A DNA stretch of 64,000 bases from Hyphomicrobiales bacterium (GTDB lineage: Bacteria > Pseudomonadota > Alphaproteobacteria > Rhizobiales > Rhizobiaceae), in the NCBI GenBank assembly GCA_900471815.1, contig UICE01000003.1, positions 147,558 through 211,557 of the forward strand. The letters are read 5' to 3'. This document shows, one piece after another, positions 52,560 through 60,745 of the stretch. The notes beneath the pieces are model-generated. The model worked only from the letters and a program-made list of their open reading frames with translations, did not search any database and was not told the origin of the DNA. Both the position numbers and the translations under genes were made by a program. Every line of letters starts with the position of its first letter. The first letter of the stretch is position 1.

Positions 52560-52676
52560 ATGAAAATGCGCCCGACACAGATGTCCAATGCTCAGTCTGC
52601 CTTTGCAGGGCTGGCCAATCGCGCCTTTCTTCTACCGCTTCTACTCGACCTTATTGGCGATCGCCGGGCTCGTTGA
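52560..52676 (+). CDS. leuL: leu leader peptide, Leu-rich
   Basis: 38 codons beginning MKMRPTQMSNAQSAF and ending AFLLPLLLDLIGDRRAR. The stretch LLPLLLDL uses six Leu codons (CTT, CTA, CTT, CTA, CTC, CTT) in eight. AGGTG stands seven bases before the ATG at 52560; later in-frame ATGs are at 52566 and 52581. A hairpin begins at the stop codon and leuA follows. This is the layout of a leucine attenuator, predicted for leuA of several alphaproteobacteria. Too short for ordinary gene finding. Confidence 0.8.
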   Translation: MKMRPTQMSNAQSAFAGLANRAFLLPLLLDLIGDRRAR

Positions 52677-52720
52677 AGGAGCGTCCGGCGGTCGAAACCG
52701 CCATGTGGCTCTCGCTCCTT
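52676..52720 (+). promoter_or_regulatory. leuA attenuator hairpin
   Basis: AAGGAGCG (52676-52683) pairs with CGCTCCTT (52713-52720), and inside it GGCGGT (52687-52692) pairs with ACCGCC (52697-52702) around a CGAA tetraloop. The stem begins at the last base of the leader stop. There is no long T-run after it, so the terminator may be this structure with weak U-tract or a downstream step; the competing fold was not resolved by eye. Confidence 0.6.
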
Positions 52721-52806
52721 ATCCATTTACAACTTTAGCTCCAAGCCTAAAATAGTGCCATGATTGCGCCAGTTCAGCTGCGCACTTGGCCGGAAACGAG
52801 AAGCAG

Positions 52807-54510
52807 ATGACTGACATTATAACATCCCGACCTGTCGCAGGAATGCCTGACGCAGCCAAGAAATATGAACCATATGCCTTCGTCGATCTCAAAGATCGTC
52901 AATGGCCATCCAAACGCATCGAAAAGGCACCGATCTGGTGTTCTGTGGATCTGCGAGACGGCAATCAGGCGCTTGTTGATCCAATGGGGCATGATCGCAA
53001 GGTGCGCATGTTTGCGCTGTTGCTTGATATGGGTTTCAAGGAAATCGAGATCGGATTTCCGTCAGCATCGCAGACAGATTTCGATTTTGCACGCTGGTGT
53101 GTGGAAGAAGGCAAGCCCGGAGCGGATGTCTCGTTACAGGTGCTCGTCCAGTGCCGTCCGGAATTGATTACGCGTACATTTGAATCGCTGCAGGGTGCGC
53201 ATAAACCCATCATCCATTTTTATAATTCCACCAGTGAATTGCAGCGCCGCGTGGTTTTCAACAAAGATGTAAATGGCATCAAGGCTATCGCAACCGATGC
53301 CGCAAAGATGATTACTGACATGGCAGCCAAAGCGGGTGGTGGCTTCCGGTTCGAATATTCGCCGGAAAGTTTCACTGGCACTGAACTCGAAGTGGCCTTG
53401 GAAATCTGCAATGCCGTAACCGAGATCGTCAAACCGACGCCGGACAACAAGTTGATTATCAATCTGCCGTCTACGGTCGAGATGTCGACACCCAATATCT
53501 ACGCCGATCGTATTGAGTGGATGTGCCGTCAGCTGGATAACCGTGAAAATCTGATTGTTTCATTGCATCCGCATAATGATCGCGGAACTGGCATCGCGGC
53601 CACGGAGCTCGGCCTGATGGCCGGAGCAGACCGTGTTGAGGGTACTTTGTTCGGCAATGGCGAACGTACTGGCAATGTTGATATCGTCACATTGGCACTG
53701 AACATGTTTACGCAAGGCGTGAATCCGGAAATTGACTGTTCCGACATTAATCGCATGAAGGAAGTCTATGAATATTCCAACCAATTGGTAATTCCGGAAC
53801 GGCATCCCTATGTTGGAGAGTTGGTCTACACGGCCTTTTCGGGCTCTCATCAGGATGCGATCAACAAGGGCATGAAGGCCATTAAACAAGCCAATAAAAG
53901 CTTGTGGGAAGTGCCGTATTTGCCGATTGACCCGCAAGACGTCGGGCGCAGCTACGAAGCGATTATTCGCATCAATTCGCAATCGGGCAAGGGTGGCATC
54001 GCCTATATCTTGCAGGCGGATTACGGGTTGAACCTGCCACGTGGCATGCAAGTGGAGTTCCGTGAAGATATTCAAAACATCACGGACGGCGAAGGCAAGG
54101 AAATGCCTTCCAAGCGTATTTATGATCGCTTTCAGGAACTCTATGTCGATCAGCCCAACGCCAGACTCAAGTTCGTCGATCACCACACCTATCCGGACAC
54201 GGAAAGAAAGGGTGTTCGCATTCTTTCAGCTGAGATAACCGACAATGGTGAAACCAAGCGTATCGAGGGCAGGGGAACCGGACCTGTTGATGGCTTCATC
54301 GATGCTCTTTCGCATTATCTCGGTTTCAAAATGTCGGTGGTGAACTATTCTGAACATTCGCTGCAGCATGGCTCAGATGCGGCGGCTATCAGCTACATGG
54401 AAATCGAGCATCCAGCAGGAAAAATCTTTGGGGCCGGTATCAATAAGAACATTGTGACGGCTTCGCTGGAAGGTATTGTTTCTGCAGCAAATCGCATTAT
54501 TGCAAAATAG
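52807..54510 (+). CDS. leuA: 2-isopropylmalate synthase LeuA
   Basis: 567 residues, the long LeuA type. The barrel has IWCSVDLRDGNQALVDPMGH (Arg-Asp metal site), ALLLDMGFKEIEIGFPSASQ and SLHPHNDRGTGIAATELGLM (His-x-His metal ligands). A C-terminal regulatory domain follows (about 420-560, ending ISYMEIEHPAGKIFGAGINK). It makes 2-isopropylmalate from 2-oxoisovalerate and acetyl-CoA, the first step to leucine. The ATG at 52807 fits the family; a TTG upstream does not. A strong terminator ends it. Confidence 0.95.
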   Translation: MTDIITSRPVAGMPDAAKKYEPYAFVDLKDRQWPSKRIEKAPIWCSVDLRDGNQALVDPMGHDRKVRMFALLLDMGFKEIEIGFPSASQTDFDFARWCVEEGKPGADVSLQVLVQCRPELITRTFESLQGAHKPIIHFYNSTSELQRRVVFNKDVNGIKAIATDAAKMITDMAAKAGGGFRFEYSPESFTGTELEVALEICNAVTEIVKPTPDNKLIINLPSTVEMSTPNIYADRIEWMCRQLDNRENLIVSLHPHNDRGTGIAATELGLMAGADRVEGTLFGNGERTGNVDIVTLALNMFTQGVNPEIDCSDINRMKEVYEYSNQLVIPERHPYVGELVYTAFSGSHQDAINKGMKAIKQANKSLWEVPYLPIDPQDVGRSYEAIIRINSQSGKGGIAYILQADYGLNLPRGMQVEFREDIQNITDGEGKEMPSKRIYDRFQELYVDQPNARLKFVDHHTYPDTERKGVRILSAEITDNGETKRIEGRGTGPVDGFIDALSHYLGFKMSVVNYSEHSLQHGSDAAAISYMEIEHPAGKIFGAGINKNIVTASLEGIVSAANRIIAK

Positions 54511-54555
54511 CAGAACAGAGCCTTTTCGGCTTAATTTTATCAGCTAATGAATTCG

Positions 54556-54595
54556 GGCCAATCCTTTGCTTAAGTCAAAGGGTTGGCCTTGTTTT
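54556..54595 (+). terminator. terminator of leuA
   Basis: GGCCAATCCTTTG (54556-54568) and CAAAGGGTTGGCC (54576-54588), 13 bp with one T-G pair and a seven-base loop, then TTGTTTT. Confidence 0.88.
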
Positions 54596-54688
54596 GACAA
54601 GTTTCAGGTGCATTGGCGTGGCATGATTGCTAATAATTGAGCCCGGATTTTGTTCACACGCCGATCGATTTTCAGCTTGAAGGAATTG

Positions 54689-55303
54689 ATGAAAGAGAAT
54701 TCGAATCCACGCGACAGGTTGAGCCTTTCAGAAGCAGTGCGTGGCGCGCAGCTTGCGTCTGCGGATAGGAACGATGTTCTTACCGATACGAAAGAAGCTG
54801 ATCTTGCCCGGATTGAAGTTCTTGCCCAGGATTTGCAGGAGGTTTTCGACGAAGTGCCAGTTGATGATCCGCAGTGGCAATTTGCTGTTTCAAAAGGCCA
54901 GCAGCCGCGCTTATGGATCGACGTCACGTCGCATGTCACCATGGCCCGGGATCGACGTACATATCGCTTTGTTCGCGATACGAGGAATGGCCGAATTCTC
55001 GTCGCAGAGTCCACCGAGGTAAGACCTGTCGCCGATGCGGTAACGCGTTATATTGCCGAGCGAATTGTCGAGAGACGGCAAATGATGGAAGGCAGCCGGG
55101 TCGGGTTGATCGAGCCGAAACCTGTAAAAGAAACACGGCAGATCGAACAATCCATGCAGCCTGCGGTAACCTTTCCTGCTATCAAACAACCATCTCGTCT
55201 GAGTTCATTTATTACAGCGGCATACTGGTTCCTTATTGGAGCAGCCATTGGATCAGGAGCATTCGTGGTGTTTTTTTGGGACCGCGTTTCGAACTACTTC
55301 TAG
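54689..55303 (+). CDS. tail-anchored membrane protein of unknown function
   Basis: 204 residues. The N-terminal cytoplasmic part has LARIEVLAQDLQEVFDEVPV, DDPQWQFAVSKGQQPRLWID, VTSHVTMARDRRTYRFVRDT and ADAVTRYIAERIVERRQMME. A single C-terminal span (about 178-198, AYWFLIGAAIGSGAFVVFFW) ends the protein. The family is not known to me; similar proteins occur in Rhizobiales. AAGGA five bases before the ATG at 54689 decides the start over a TTG at 54650. It is convergent with the phosphoesterase gene. Confidence 0.75.
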   Translation: MKENSNPRDRLSLSEAVRGAQLASADRNDVLTDTKEADLARIEVLAQDLQEVFDEVPVDDPQWQFAVSKGQQPRLWIDVTSHVTMARDRRTYRFVRDTRNGRILVAESTEVRPVADAVTRYIAERIVERRQMMEGSRVGLIEPKPVKETRQIEQSMQPAVTFPAIKQPSRLSSFITAAYWFLIGAAIGSGAFVVFFWDRVSNYF

Positions 55304-55329
55304 TTCAACCCAGTCAACCCCATTTGAAA

Positions 55330-56241
55330 CTAGCTTCCTGCTAACAAGTCATCGTCACGTATAGTTTGGATCGTCATCTGGGCATCGATAACGCTTCGTT
55401 GTTTCATGTGGCATGACCAGCCTACATTGGTTTTTTCGATCGTAAACAGATTATATGCAGCTGGTGGCTTATGGCTGCCGGCGAAGCTCTGGCTTGCCGA
55501 AGGGACACATATGACGGGAACGGTCCAGCTTGGCCCGTTAATTTCGTAACGAGTGGCAAGATGGGTATGGCCATGTAAAACAAGTTCAGCGCCGTGCTGA
55601 CGGACAATGCGCTGGAAAAGTCCGATTCCAAGCAATCTCTTATGGGAAGGGGCTGCGCCGCGAATAGGCGGATGATGGATCATGATGACACGAAACAGAC
55701 CACGCTGACCCGTTTCTGTAAGAATTTCGGCCAGTTTCGTTGCCTGTTTTGATCTCAGATCGCCCGTTGCCATGAAGGGGGCGGTAGCGCGTGCGGAAGA
55801 TACGCCAATAAGCGCGACGTCGCCGCGCACGCGTAGGTAAGGAAATTCGACAGGCAGGTTTTCGGCCGCTTGCTTGTCGCCTCGCATCCATGCTTCCCAG
55901 TAGCGGCGCGTCTTTTTCAACGCACCTGGAACATATGCGTCATGATTACCGGGAACTACAGAAACGTCCTCCGGCCGACCCAGCGTTTTGAGCCAACGCT
56001 GTGCTGTTTCGAGTTCTTCATCCAAGGCAAGATTGACCAGGTCACCAGTGACGGCGATATGGTCCGGGTGCTGTGTCAGGAGGTCATCTGTCAGCGCCTC
56101 CAAGGTGCCACCTGTCATCATGCCTTTGCGATTTGAGCGCCAGTTGATATAGCCGGTGATACGTTTTGAAATCAGCTCACGCAGGGTAAGCGCTGGCAGG
56201 GGTGACAGATGGATATCGGAGATATGTGCAAGACGAAACAT
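55330..56241 (-). CDS. metallophosphoesterase
   Basis: 303 residues, calcineurin-like. The five metal motifs are visible: LAHISDIHLSP (Asp, His), AVTGDLVN (Asp), VVPGNHDAY (Asn, His), MIHHPP (His) and VLHGHTH (His-x-His). It hydrolyses phosphomonoesters or diesters with a dinuclear metal centre; no substrate is evident. It is divergent from the Nudix gene with 85 bases between starts, so their promoters must be compact. Confidence 0.9.
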   Translation of the reverse strand: MFRLAHISDIHLSPLPALTLRELISKRITGYINWRSNRKGMMTGGTLEALTDDLLTQHPDHIAVTGDLVNLALDEELETAQRWLKTLGRPEDVSVVPGNHDAYVPGALKKTRRYWEAWMRGDKQAAENLPVEFPYLRVRGDVALIGVSSARATAPFMATGDLRSKQATKLAEILTETGQRGLFRVIMIHHPPIRGAAPSHKRLLGIGLFQRIVRQHGAELVLHGHTHLATRYEINGPSWTVPVICVPSASQSFAGSHKPPAAYNLFTIEKTNVGWSCHMKQRSVIDAQMTIQTIRDDDLLAGS

Positions 56242-56326
56242 GGTTCCAGCTTTATGAGACTATTAGGCAGGAATCCAGTGATAGAACCGTCGCACGGTTT
56301 GACAGTCTCGTTGAAAACCGGATGGC

Positions 56327-56797
56327 ATGGCACAAAAACACTTTAGATGGCGGCTCCGCCTCTTTCACATCTATTTTTTATTTCGCCGCCCCATGACGCT
56401 GGGCGCGCGCGGAGTCGTTTTCGATGAGGCAACCAACTCAGTTTTCCTTATCCGCCATACCTATGTTGCGGGCTGGCAATTTCCAGGTGGCGGCGTTGAA
56501 ACGGGCCATACTGTTGAACAAACCCTCGCCAAGGAGCTTATGGAGGAAGGCAATATTGAGCTGACGGGGCGCCCCGAGCTTTTTGCCATCTATCATAATG
56601 CTCATGCCTCAAAGCGCGATCATGTCGCACTTTATGTTTGCCGGTCATTTCGGCAGGCGACGCCCTTCCTCGCCAATCGTGAAATTGCCGAGGCAGGGTT
56701 TTTTAAGCTTGATGATTTGCCGCAAGACACTACGCCCTCGACACGACAAAGGCTCGCAGAAATATTTGACGGCTTGGAGCCGCCCCTGCTCTGGTAG
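56327..56797 (+). CDS. Nudix hydrolase
   Basis: 156 residues. A basic N-terminus (HFRWRLRLFHIYFLFRRP) precedes LGARGVVFDEATNSVFLIRH and the Nudix box GGGVETGHTVEQTLAKELME then EGNIEL, with G-x5-E-x7 and E-x-x-E-E-G. The box has Lys-Glu-Leu in place of Arg-Glu. The substrate is a nucleotide derivative, not predictable. It ends one base before the stop of the convergent gene. Confidence 0.87.
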   Translation: MAQKHFRWRLRLFHIYFLFRRPMTLGARGVVFDEATNSVFLIRHTYVAGWQFPGGGVETGHTVEQTLAKELMEEGNIELTGRPELFAIYHNAHASKRDHVALYVCRSFRQATPFLANREIAEAGFFKLDDLPQDTTPSTRQRLAEIFDGLEPPLLW

Positions 56798-56798
56798 T

Positions 56799-57779
56799 TC
56801 AGGCCATCTGATTGCGATTATGTGGTGCCGCATAGTCAATTTCAGGCCCAAGCGGGACGATACCCGTCGGATTTATTGTATTATGGCTCCTGTAATAATG
56901 CCCTTTTATGTGCTCCATATTGACCGTCTGTGCGACGCCGGGAACCTGATAGAGTTCACGTGTGTAATTTGAGAGATTGGGATAATCGGCAATCCGTTGT
57001 CGATTGCATTTGAAGTGGCCGACATAAACCGGATCAAAGCGTAGAAGCGTTGTAAATAACCGCCAGTCAGCTTCGGTCAGGCGATTGCCAGCGAGATAGC
57101 GCTGCTTTGAGAGTTTGACCTCTATTTTGTCCAGTGCACCAAACAACTGAGCGAATGCTTCTTCATATGCTTCTTGTGTTGTGGCAAATCCGGCTCGATA
57201 GACGCCATTATTGATGTTGGGGTAAACAATCGCATTGATGGCATCGATCTCGCCGCGTAATTCTTCCGGATAGAAATCAGAATCCGGATCACCATACTCA
57301 TTGAAAGCAGAATTGAGCATGCGGATAATTTCAGAGGACTCGTTCGAGACGATTGTGTTCTGTTTTTTGTCCCACAGCACGGGCACAGTAACGCGTCCGG
57401 AGTAATTGATATCCGCGCGCGTATAGACTTCGTGAAGACGCCTGTAGCCGAAAAGGTGGTCGGCCGTGGCTCCGTCTTTTTCGGAGAATGTCCAGCCTTC
57501 GCTGCCCATGTAGTAATCCACAACAGAAACAGAAATGACGTCCTGCAATTTCTTCAAGGCGCGAAAGATCAGAGTGCGATGGGCCCAAGGGCACGCATAT
57601 GAAACATAGAGATGATAACGGCCACGCTCGGCTTGGAATCCTGCTTCGCCGGTTGGGCCCGCACCGCCATCAGGCGTTACCCAGTTGCGAAACTGGGACT
57701 CCGAGCGGATGAAGCGACCTCCGCTTTCCTTGGTGTCATACCATTGATCATGCCAAACGCCGTCAATTAACAAACCCAT
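56799..57779 (-). CDS. glutathionyl-hydroquinone reductase (GST Xi class, YqjG type)
   Basis: 326 residues. The catalytic Cys63 is in YVSYACPWAHRTLIF, and N-terminal GLLIDGVWHDQWYDTKESGG plus SESQFRNWVTPDGG are family hallmarks, as are FYPEELRGEIDAINAIVYPN and the ending IKGHYYRSHNTINPTGIVPL. It removes glutathione from glutathionyl-hydroquinones. The ATG at 57779 is used because AAGGA stands eight bases before it; the ATG at 57788 has no spacing to the SD. Confidence 0.92.
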   Translation of the reverse strand: MGLLIDGVWHDQWYDTKESGGRFIRSESQFRNWVTPDGGAGPTGEAGFQAERGRYHLYVSYACPWAHRTLIFRALKKLQDVISVSVVDYYMGSEGWTFSEKDGATADHLFGYRRLHEVYTRADINYSGRVTVPVLWDKKQNTIVSNESSEIIRMLNSAFNEYGDPDSDFYPEELRGEIDAINAIVYPNINNGVYRAGFATTQEAYEEAFAQLFGALDKIEVKLSKQRYLAGNRLTEADWRLFTTLLRFDPVYVGHFKCNRQRIADYPNLSNYTRELYQVPGVAQTVNMEHIKGHYYRSHNTINPTGIVPLGPEIDYAAPHNRNQMA

Positions 57780-58112
57780 CTCGTTCATCCTTCAAGGTTG
57801 CCCGTAACGACACGGGATATTCGCATTACGATGCTTACCTAGGCATTTTTTACCGTGCAACCAGAACGATGAATGTAAACAGTGTGTCGCTAATGCATGG
57901 AACTGATATTCGCATTCCTCTGGCGATCGCTAGGGACGGGAATGTCACAATCGGCCAATAGCCGGAAACCATGACACTTTTCCGGTTTACGCCGCCCCGG
58001 TTTAATGTTAGCGAGGAAAAATGGAGACAATTGTGACAGGTACTTTGTTCATCCGACGATGAAACCCTGACCGGCGCTAATAGCGGCGGACGTCCTGTCT
58101 TGCCTTCTGAAC
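57780..58112. other. non-coding stretch between two divergent genes
   Basis: 333 bases. It should carry promoters for the reductase and GNAT genes. A tiny frame METIVTGTLFIRR at 58021 has a GAGG before it, but it ends after 13 codons and is not a gene I can support. No repeat or operator recognised. Confidence 0.35.
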
Positions 58113-58658
58113 ATGAAGGTTCTGTCCCACTCCCATATGAAGATGCCCAGAATGCTGTCCCATGTCGTAACCTACGCACCGGAAGAACCGGAGCATGACA
58201 CTGCCATTGAAGACATCAACAAAGAAGCCTTCGGCCCCGGACGCTTTACTCGTGCCGCTTATCGTATTCGCGAGGGTGGCCCGCATGATCGCAGCCTTTC
58301 TTTTGTCGCCACAAGTGGCGGGCACGTCGTGGGTTCGGTACGGCTCACTCCCATTCTGATTGGGCAAACCAAGGCTATGTTGCTTGGCCCGCTTGCAGTG
58401 CGTCCTGCCTGGAAAAAGCAAGGCATCGGTGCGGCCTTGATGCGCACAAGCATGGAGGCTGCACGGCGTGCCGGTCACAAGTTGGTAATTCTGGTCGGAG
58501 ACGAGCCCTATTATGCGCCCTTTGGTTTCAGGCGGATCGAAGGCCATCAAATTGTTATGCCCGCGCCGGTTGAGCCGTCACGCTTTTTAGCATGTGAACT
58601 TGTTCCGCACGCATTGAAAGACGTGCAGGGAAGGGTCAGGCATGCTTCGGTGGCCTGA
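58113..58658 (+). CDS. GNAT family N-acetyltransferase
   Basis: Up to 181 residues. GNAT motifs: SFVATSGGHVVGSVRLTPIL, then LLGPLAVRPAWKKQGIGAAL with the acetyl-CoA loop KKQGIG, and HKLVILVGDEPYYAPFGFRR near the end, the YhbS type. The acceptor is unknown. The start is uncertain: ATGs at 58113, 58137 and 58152 are all in frame and none has a good ribosome-binding site. It ends two bases from the convergent large membrane protein gene. Confidence 0.83.
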   Translation: MKVLSHSHMKMPRMLSHVVTYAPEEPEHDTAIEDINKEAFGPGRFTRAAYRIREGGPHDRSLSFVATSGGHVVGSVRLTPILIGQTKAMLLGPLAVRPAWKKQGIGAALMRTSMEAARRAGHKLVILVGDEPYYAPFGFRRIEGHQIVMPAPVEPSRFLACELVPHALKDVQGRVRHASVA

Positions 58659-58660
58659 CG

Positions 58661-60742
58661 CTACTTTCCCTCGCGATACCACATTCCGCCGAGCAGAAAT
58701 ATCATTGCAGCAAGTCCAAGAAATCCGGAAAACAGCGGTAGCCGGTCTACGCTTTTAAGAACTGTTTCATTGGTTGGGCGAAGTCCGATCCAGTTATCAC
58801 CGCTGGCACTGGCTGCGCCGCGAGATGCGACAATGTTCGGAATTTCAATTGACGCTTGATCCGCGCTCTCACGCAGACGGCGAGCGCCACCACCAGTTTC
58901 GCGGGTCAGCGGATCAAGTTTGGCTGTTGTGGACACATTGTCTGCAAATTCAGGGGCGTCGACGGGGCCGACATGCGCAAGTGTTGTCAGATCACCATTG
59001 GCCACCTGGTAAAGCCCAATTTCCTCCATGGGCACAGATGCGGTGAAAACGCCCGGTTCTGTTTCGGCCAAAGGCACAGACTGGGTTTTGCCCGAAGGAG
59101 TGATAATACTGGCGGGATCGGCTGTTTTTGCCATTGTCTGGCGGCGAATCTCCAAATTGCGCCCAGAGCCCTTTGCCGTCAGCGCTTCCTCTTCCAACTC
59201 GGGTTCTTTCATCAGCCAATGGGCGATACGCCGGTAAAGCGCCGCGTGAGGCCCGCCACCTTCAAAGCCGCGCGCCCAAAGCCAGCCTTGATCGGAAAGG
59301 AACATGCCGACACGCCCTTCGCCTAATCGGTTCAACACGAGGAGTGGCCGGTCGCCAGCATTCATCACCACTTCGCCCTCGGGCTTATTCACGTCGATAA
59401 CGCGGAACCAGCGACTCCAGTTTGGTGGCTCTTGCGTGCTGCCTTCAAGCCCCCTTGTTACGGGGTGACGTTTTCCTTGTTCACTGAGACGAGGATAGAA
59501 TGCTCTTTCCTCAATATTGCCGGTTGGAACAGCTGGAAGAACTGAAAGCAGCGGTGTATTGGCGATAGACATGTTGCCGGCATATTCTGGCCCGGCTGCA
59601 ATCAGGAGCGCGCCGCCGCGCTGAACATAATCATTGATATAATCGTAATAGAGCAGCGGCAGCACATCGCGATGCTGATAGCGGTCGAAAATAATCAAAT
59701 CAAAATCAGTGATACGTTCAACAAACAGCTCACGCGTCGGGAAAGCTATCAGGGATAGTTCGTTGATCGGCGTCGAGTCCTGCTTTTCCGGGGGACGCAG
59801 GATGGTAAAATGCACCAGATCCACCGATGCATCTGACTTGAGCAAATTACGCCACGTGCGCTCGCCATTGTGCGGTTCGCCCGAAACGAGCAAAACGCGA
59901 AGGTTCTCGCGAATACCATCAATCATTGCTACAGCGCGATTATTGACCTCCGTCAGCTCCCCCGGAACGGTATCGACGATGATTTCGACGATATTGACGC
60001 CAGCACGGGGAAGCGTGACTTCCAACGGCATATCTTCGCCAATAATCGCGTCCTGGCTGCTTACTTCTGTTCCATTGACGCGCACACGCACACCTGCGCG
60101 ACCGCCCAGAGGCTCACCGGCGCCAGTTACCTTATAGGTAATCTGTTGAGGCTTTCCGGTAAGTCCAAAACGCGGAGCGCGTACAAATTGAATGCGCCTA
60201 TCGATCTCATTGGGCGTACCGGTAATCAAACCATGCACGGGAGCATTAAAACCGAGACCGCTTTTGTTGGCTGGAATATCATGGATTTGCCCGTCGGTAA
60301 TCATTATCGCGCCACCGATGCGGGCAGGGGGTACATCGCGGAATGCGCCGTTCAAGGCTCCAAAAAGACGCGTCGACGTGGCATCATCATTCTCAGCAGA
60401 GCGTCCGGATTCGACCGTGCGGACTTCAAATTGCGGCAGTCTCGCCAATGCTGCCTGCACTTGAGCAAGCGCAGCGTCGGTGTCGGCGGATCTAGCGCCG
60501 ATATCCTGACTTTGGCTTCGATCCGCAATGACCGCCACCACGCTTTTAAGCGGCTCGCGTTCCTCGTTGACTACGATCGGATTAAAAAGGGCTGCTATCA
60601 GAGCGGCTACCGCCAAACTCCGGATCAGACTTCCGCGCTGGCGAAAGAATATGCCCGCCAAAGCCAGCGCTACAAGTGGCACGATGAGAAGGATGAGTAG
60701 AGTATTGGAGACGAGTGGCTGGAAATCGACTGAAATATACAT
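58661..60742 (-). CDS. large membrane protein, BatA/glutamine-amidotransferase-like, last gene of a DUF58 operon
   Basis: 693 residues. Two N-terminal spans (about 10-60, VSNTLLILLIVPLVALALAG and SLAVAALIAALFNPIVVNEE), a von Willebrand A-like region (VVAVIADRSQSQDIGA, GGAIMITDGQIHDI), then a part with FDLIIFDRYQHRDVLPLLYY and GGALLIAAGPEYAG that resembles a class I glutamine-amidotransferase fold without its catalytic residues. A last span is near the C-terminus (FSGFLGLAAMIFLLGGMWY). Function unknown. It starts three bases after the stop of the DUF4159 gene. Confidence 0.82.
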   Translation of the reverse strand: MYISVDFQPLVSNTLLILLIVPLVALALAGIFFRQRGSLIRSLAVAALIAALFNPIVVNEEREPLKSVVAVIADRSQSQDIGARSADTDAALAQVQAALARLPQFEVRTVESGRSAENDDATSTRLFGALNGAFRDVPPARIGGAIMITDGQIHDIPANKSGLGFNAPVHGLITGTPNEIDRRIQFVRAPRFGLTGKPQQITYKVTGAGEPLGGRAGVRVRVNGTEVSSQDAIIGEDMPLEVTLPRAGVNIVEIIVDTVPGELTEVNNRAVAMIDGIRENLRVLLVSGEPHNGERTWRNLLKSDASVDLVHFTILRPPEKQDSTPINELSLIAFPTRELFVERITDFDLIIFDRYQHRDVLPLLYYDYINDYVQRGGALLIAAGPEYAGNMSIANTPLLSVLPAVPTGNIEERAFYPRLSEQGKRHPVTRGLEGSTQEPPNWSRWFRVIDVNKPEGEVVMNAGDRPLLVLNRLGEGRVGMFLSDQGWLWARGFEGGGPHAALYRRIAHWLMKEPELEEEALTAKGSGRNLEIRRQTMAKTADPASIITPSGKTQSVPLAETEPGVFTASVPMEEIGLYQVANGDLTTLAHVGPVDAPEFADNVSTTAKLDPLTRETGGGARRLRESADQASIEIPNIVASRGAASASGDNWIGLRPTNETVLKSVDRLPLFSGFLGLAAMIFLLGGMWYREGK

Positions 60743-60745
60743 TGC

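Noticed and set aside
58021-58062. 13-codon frame METIVTGTLFIRR with GAGG before it
   Set aside because: Too short, no Trp/Leu/Phe codon cluster and no hairpin after it, so not a convincing leader peptide.
59870-60700. 276-codon plus-strand frame
   Set aside because: Antisense to the 693-residue membrane protein; no ribosome-binding site or family pattern.
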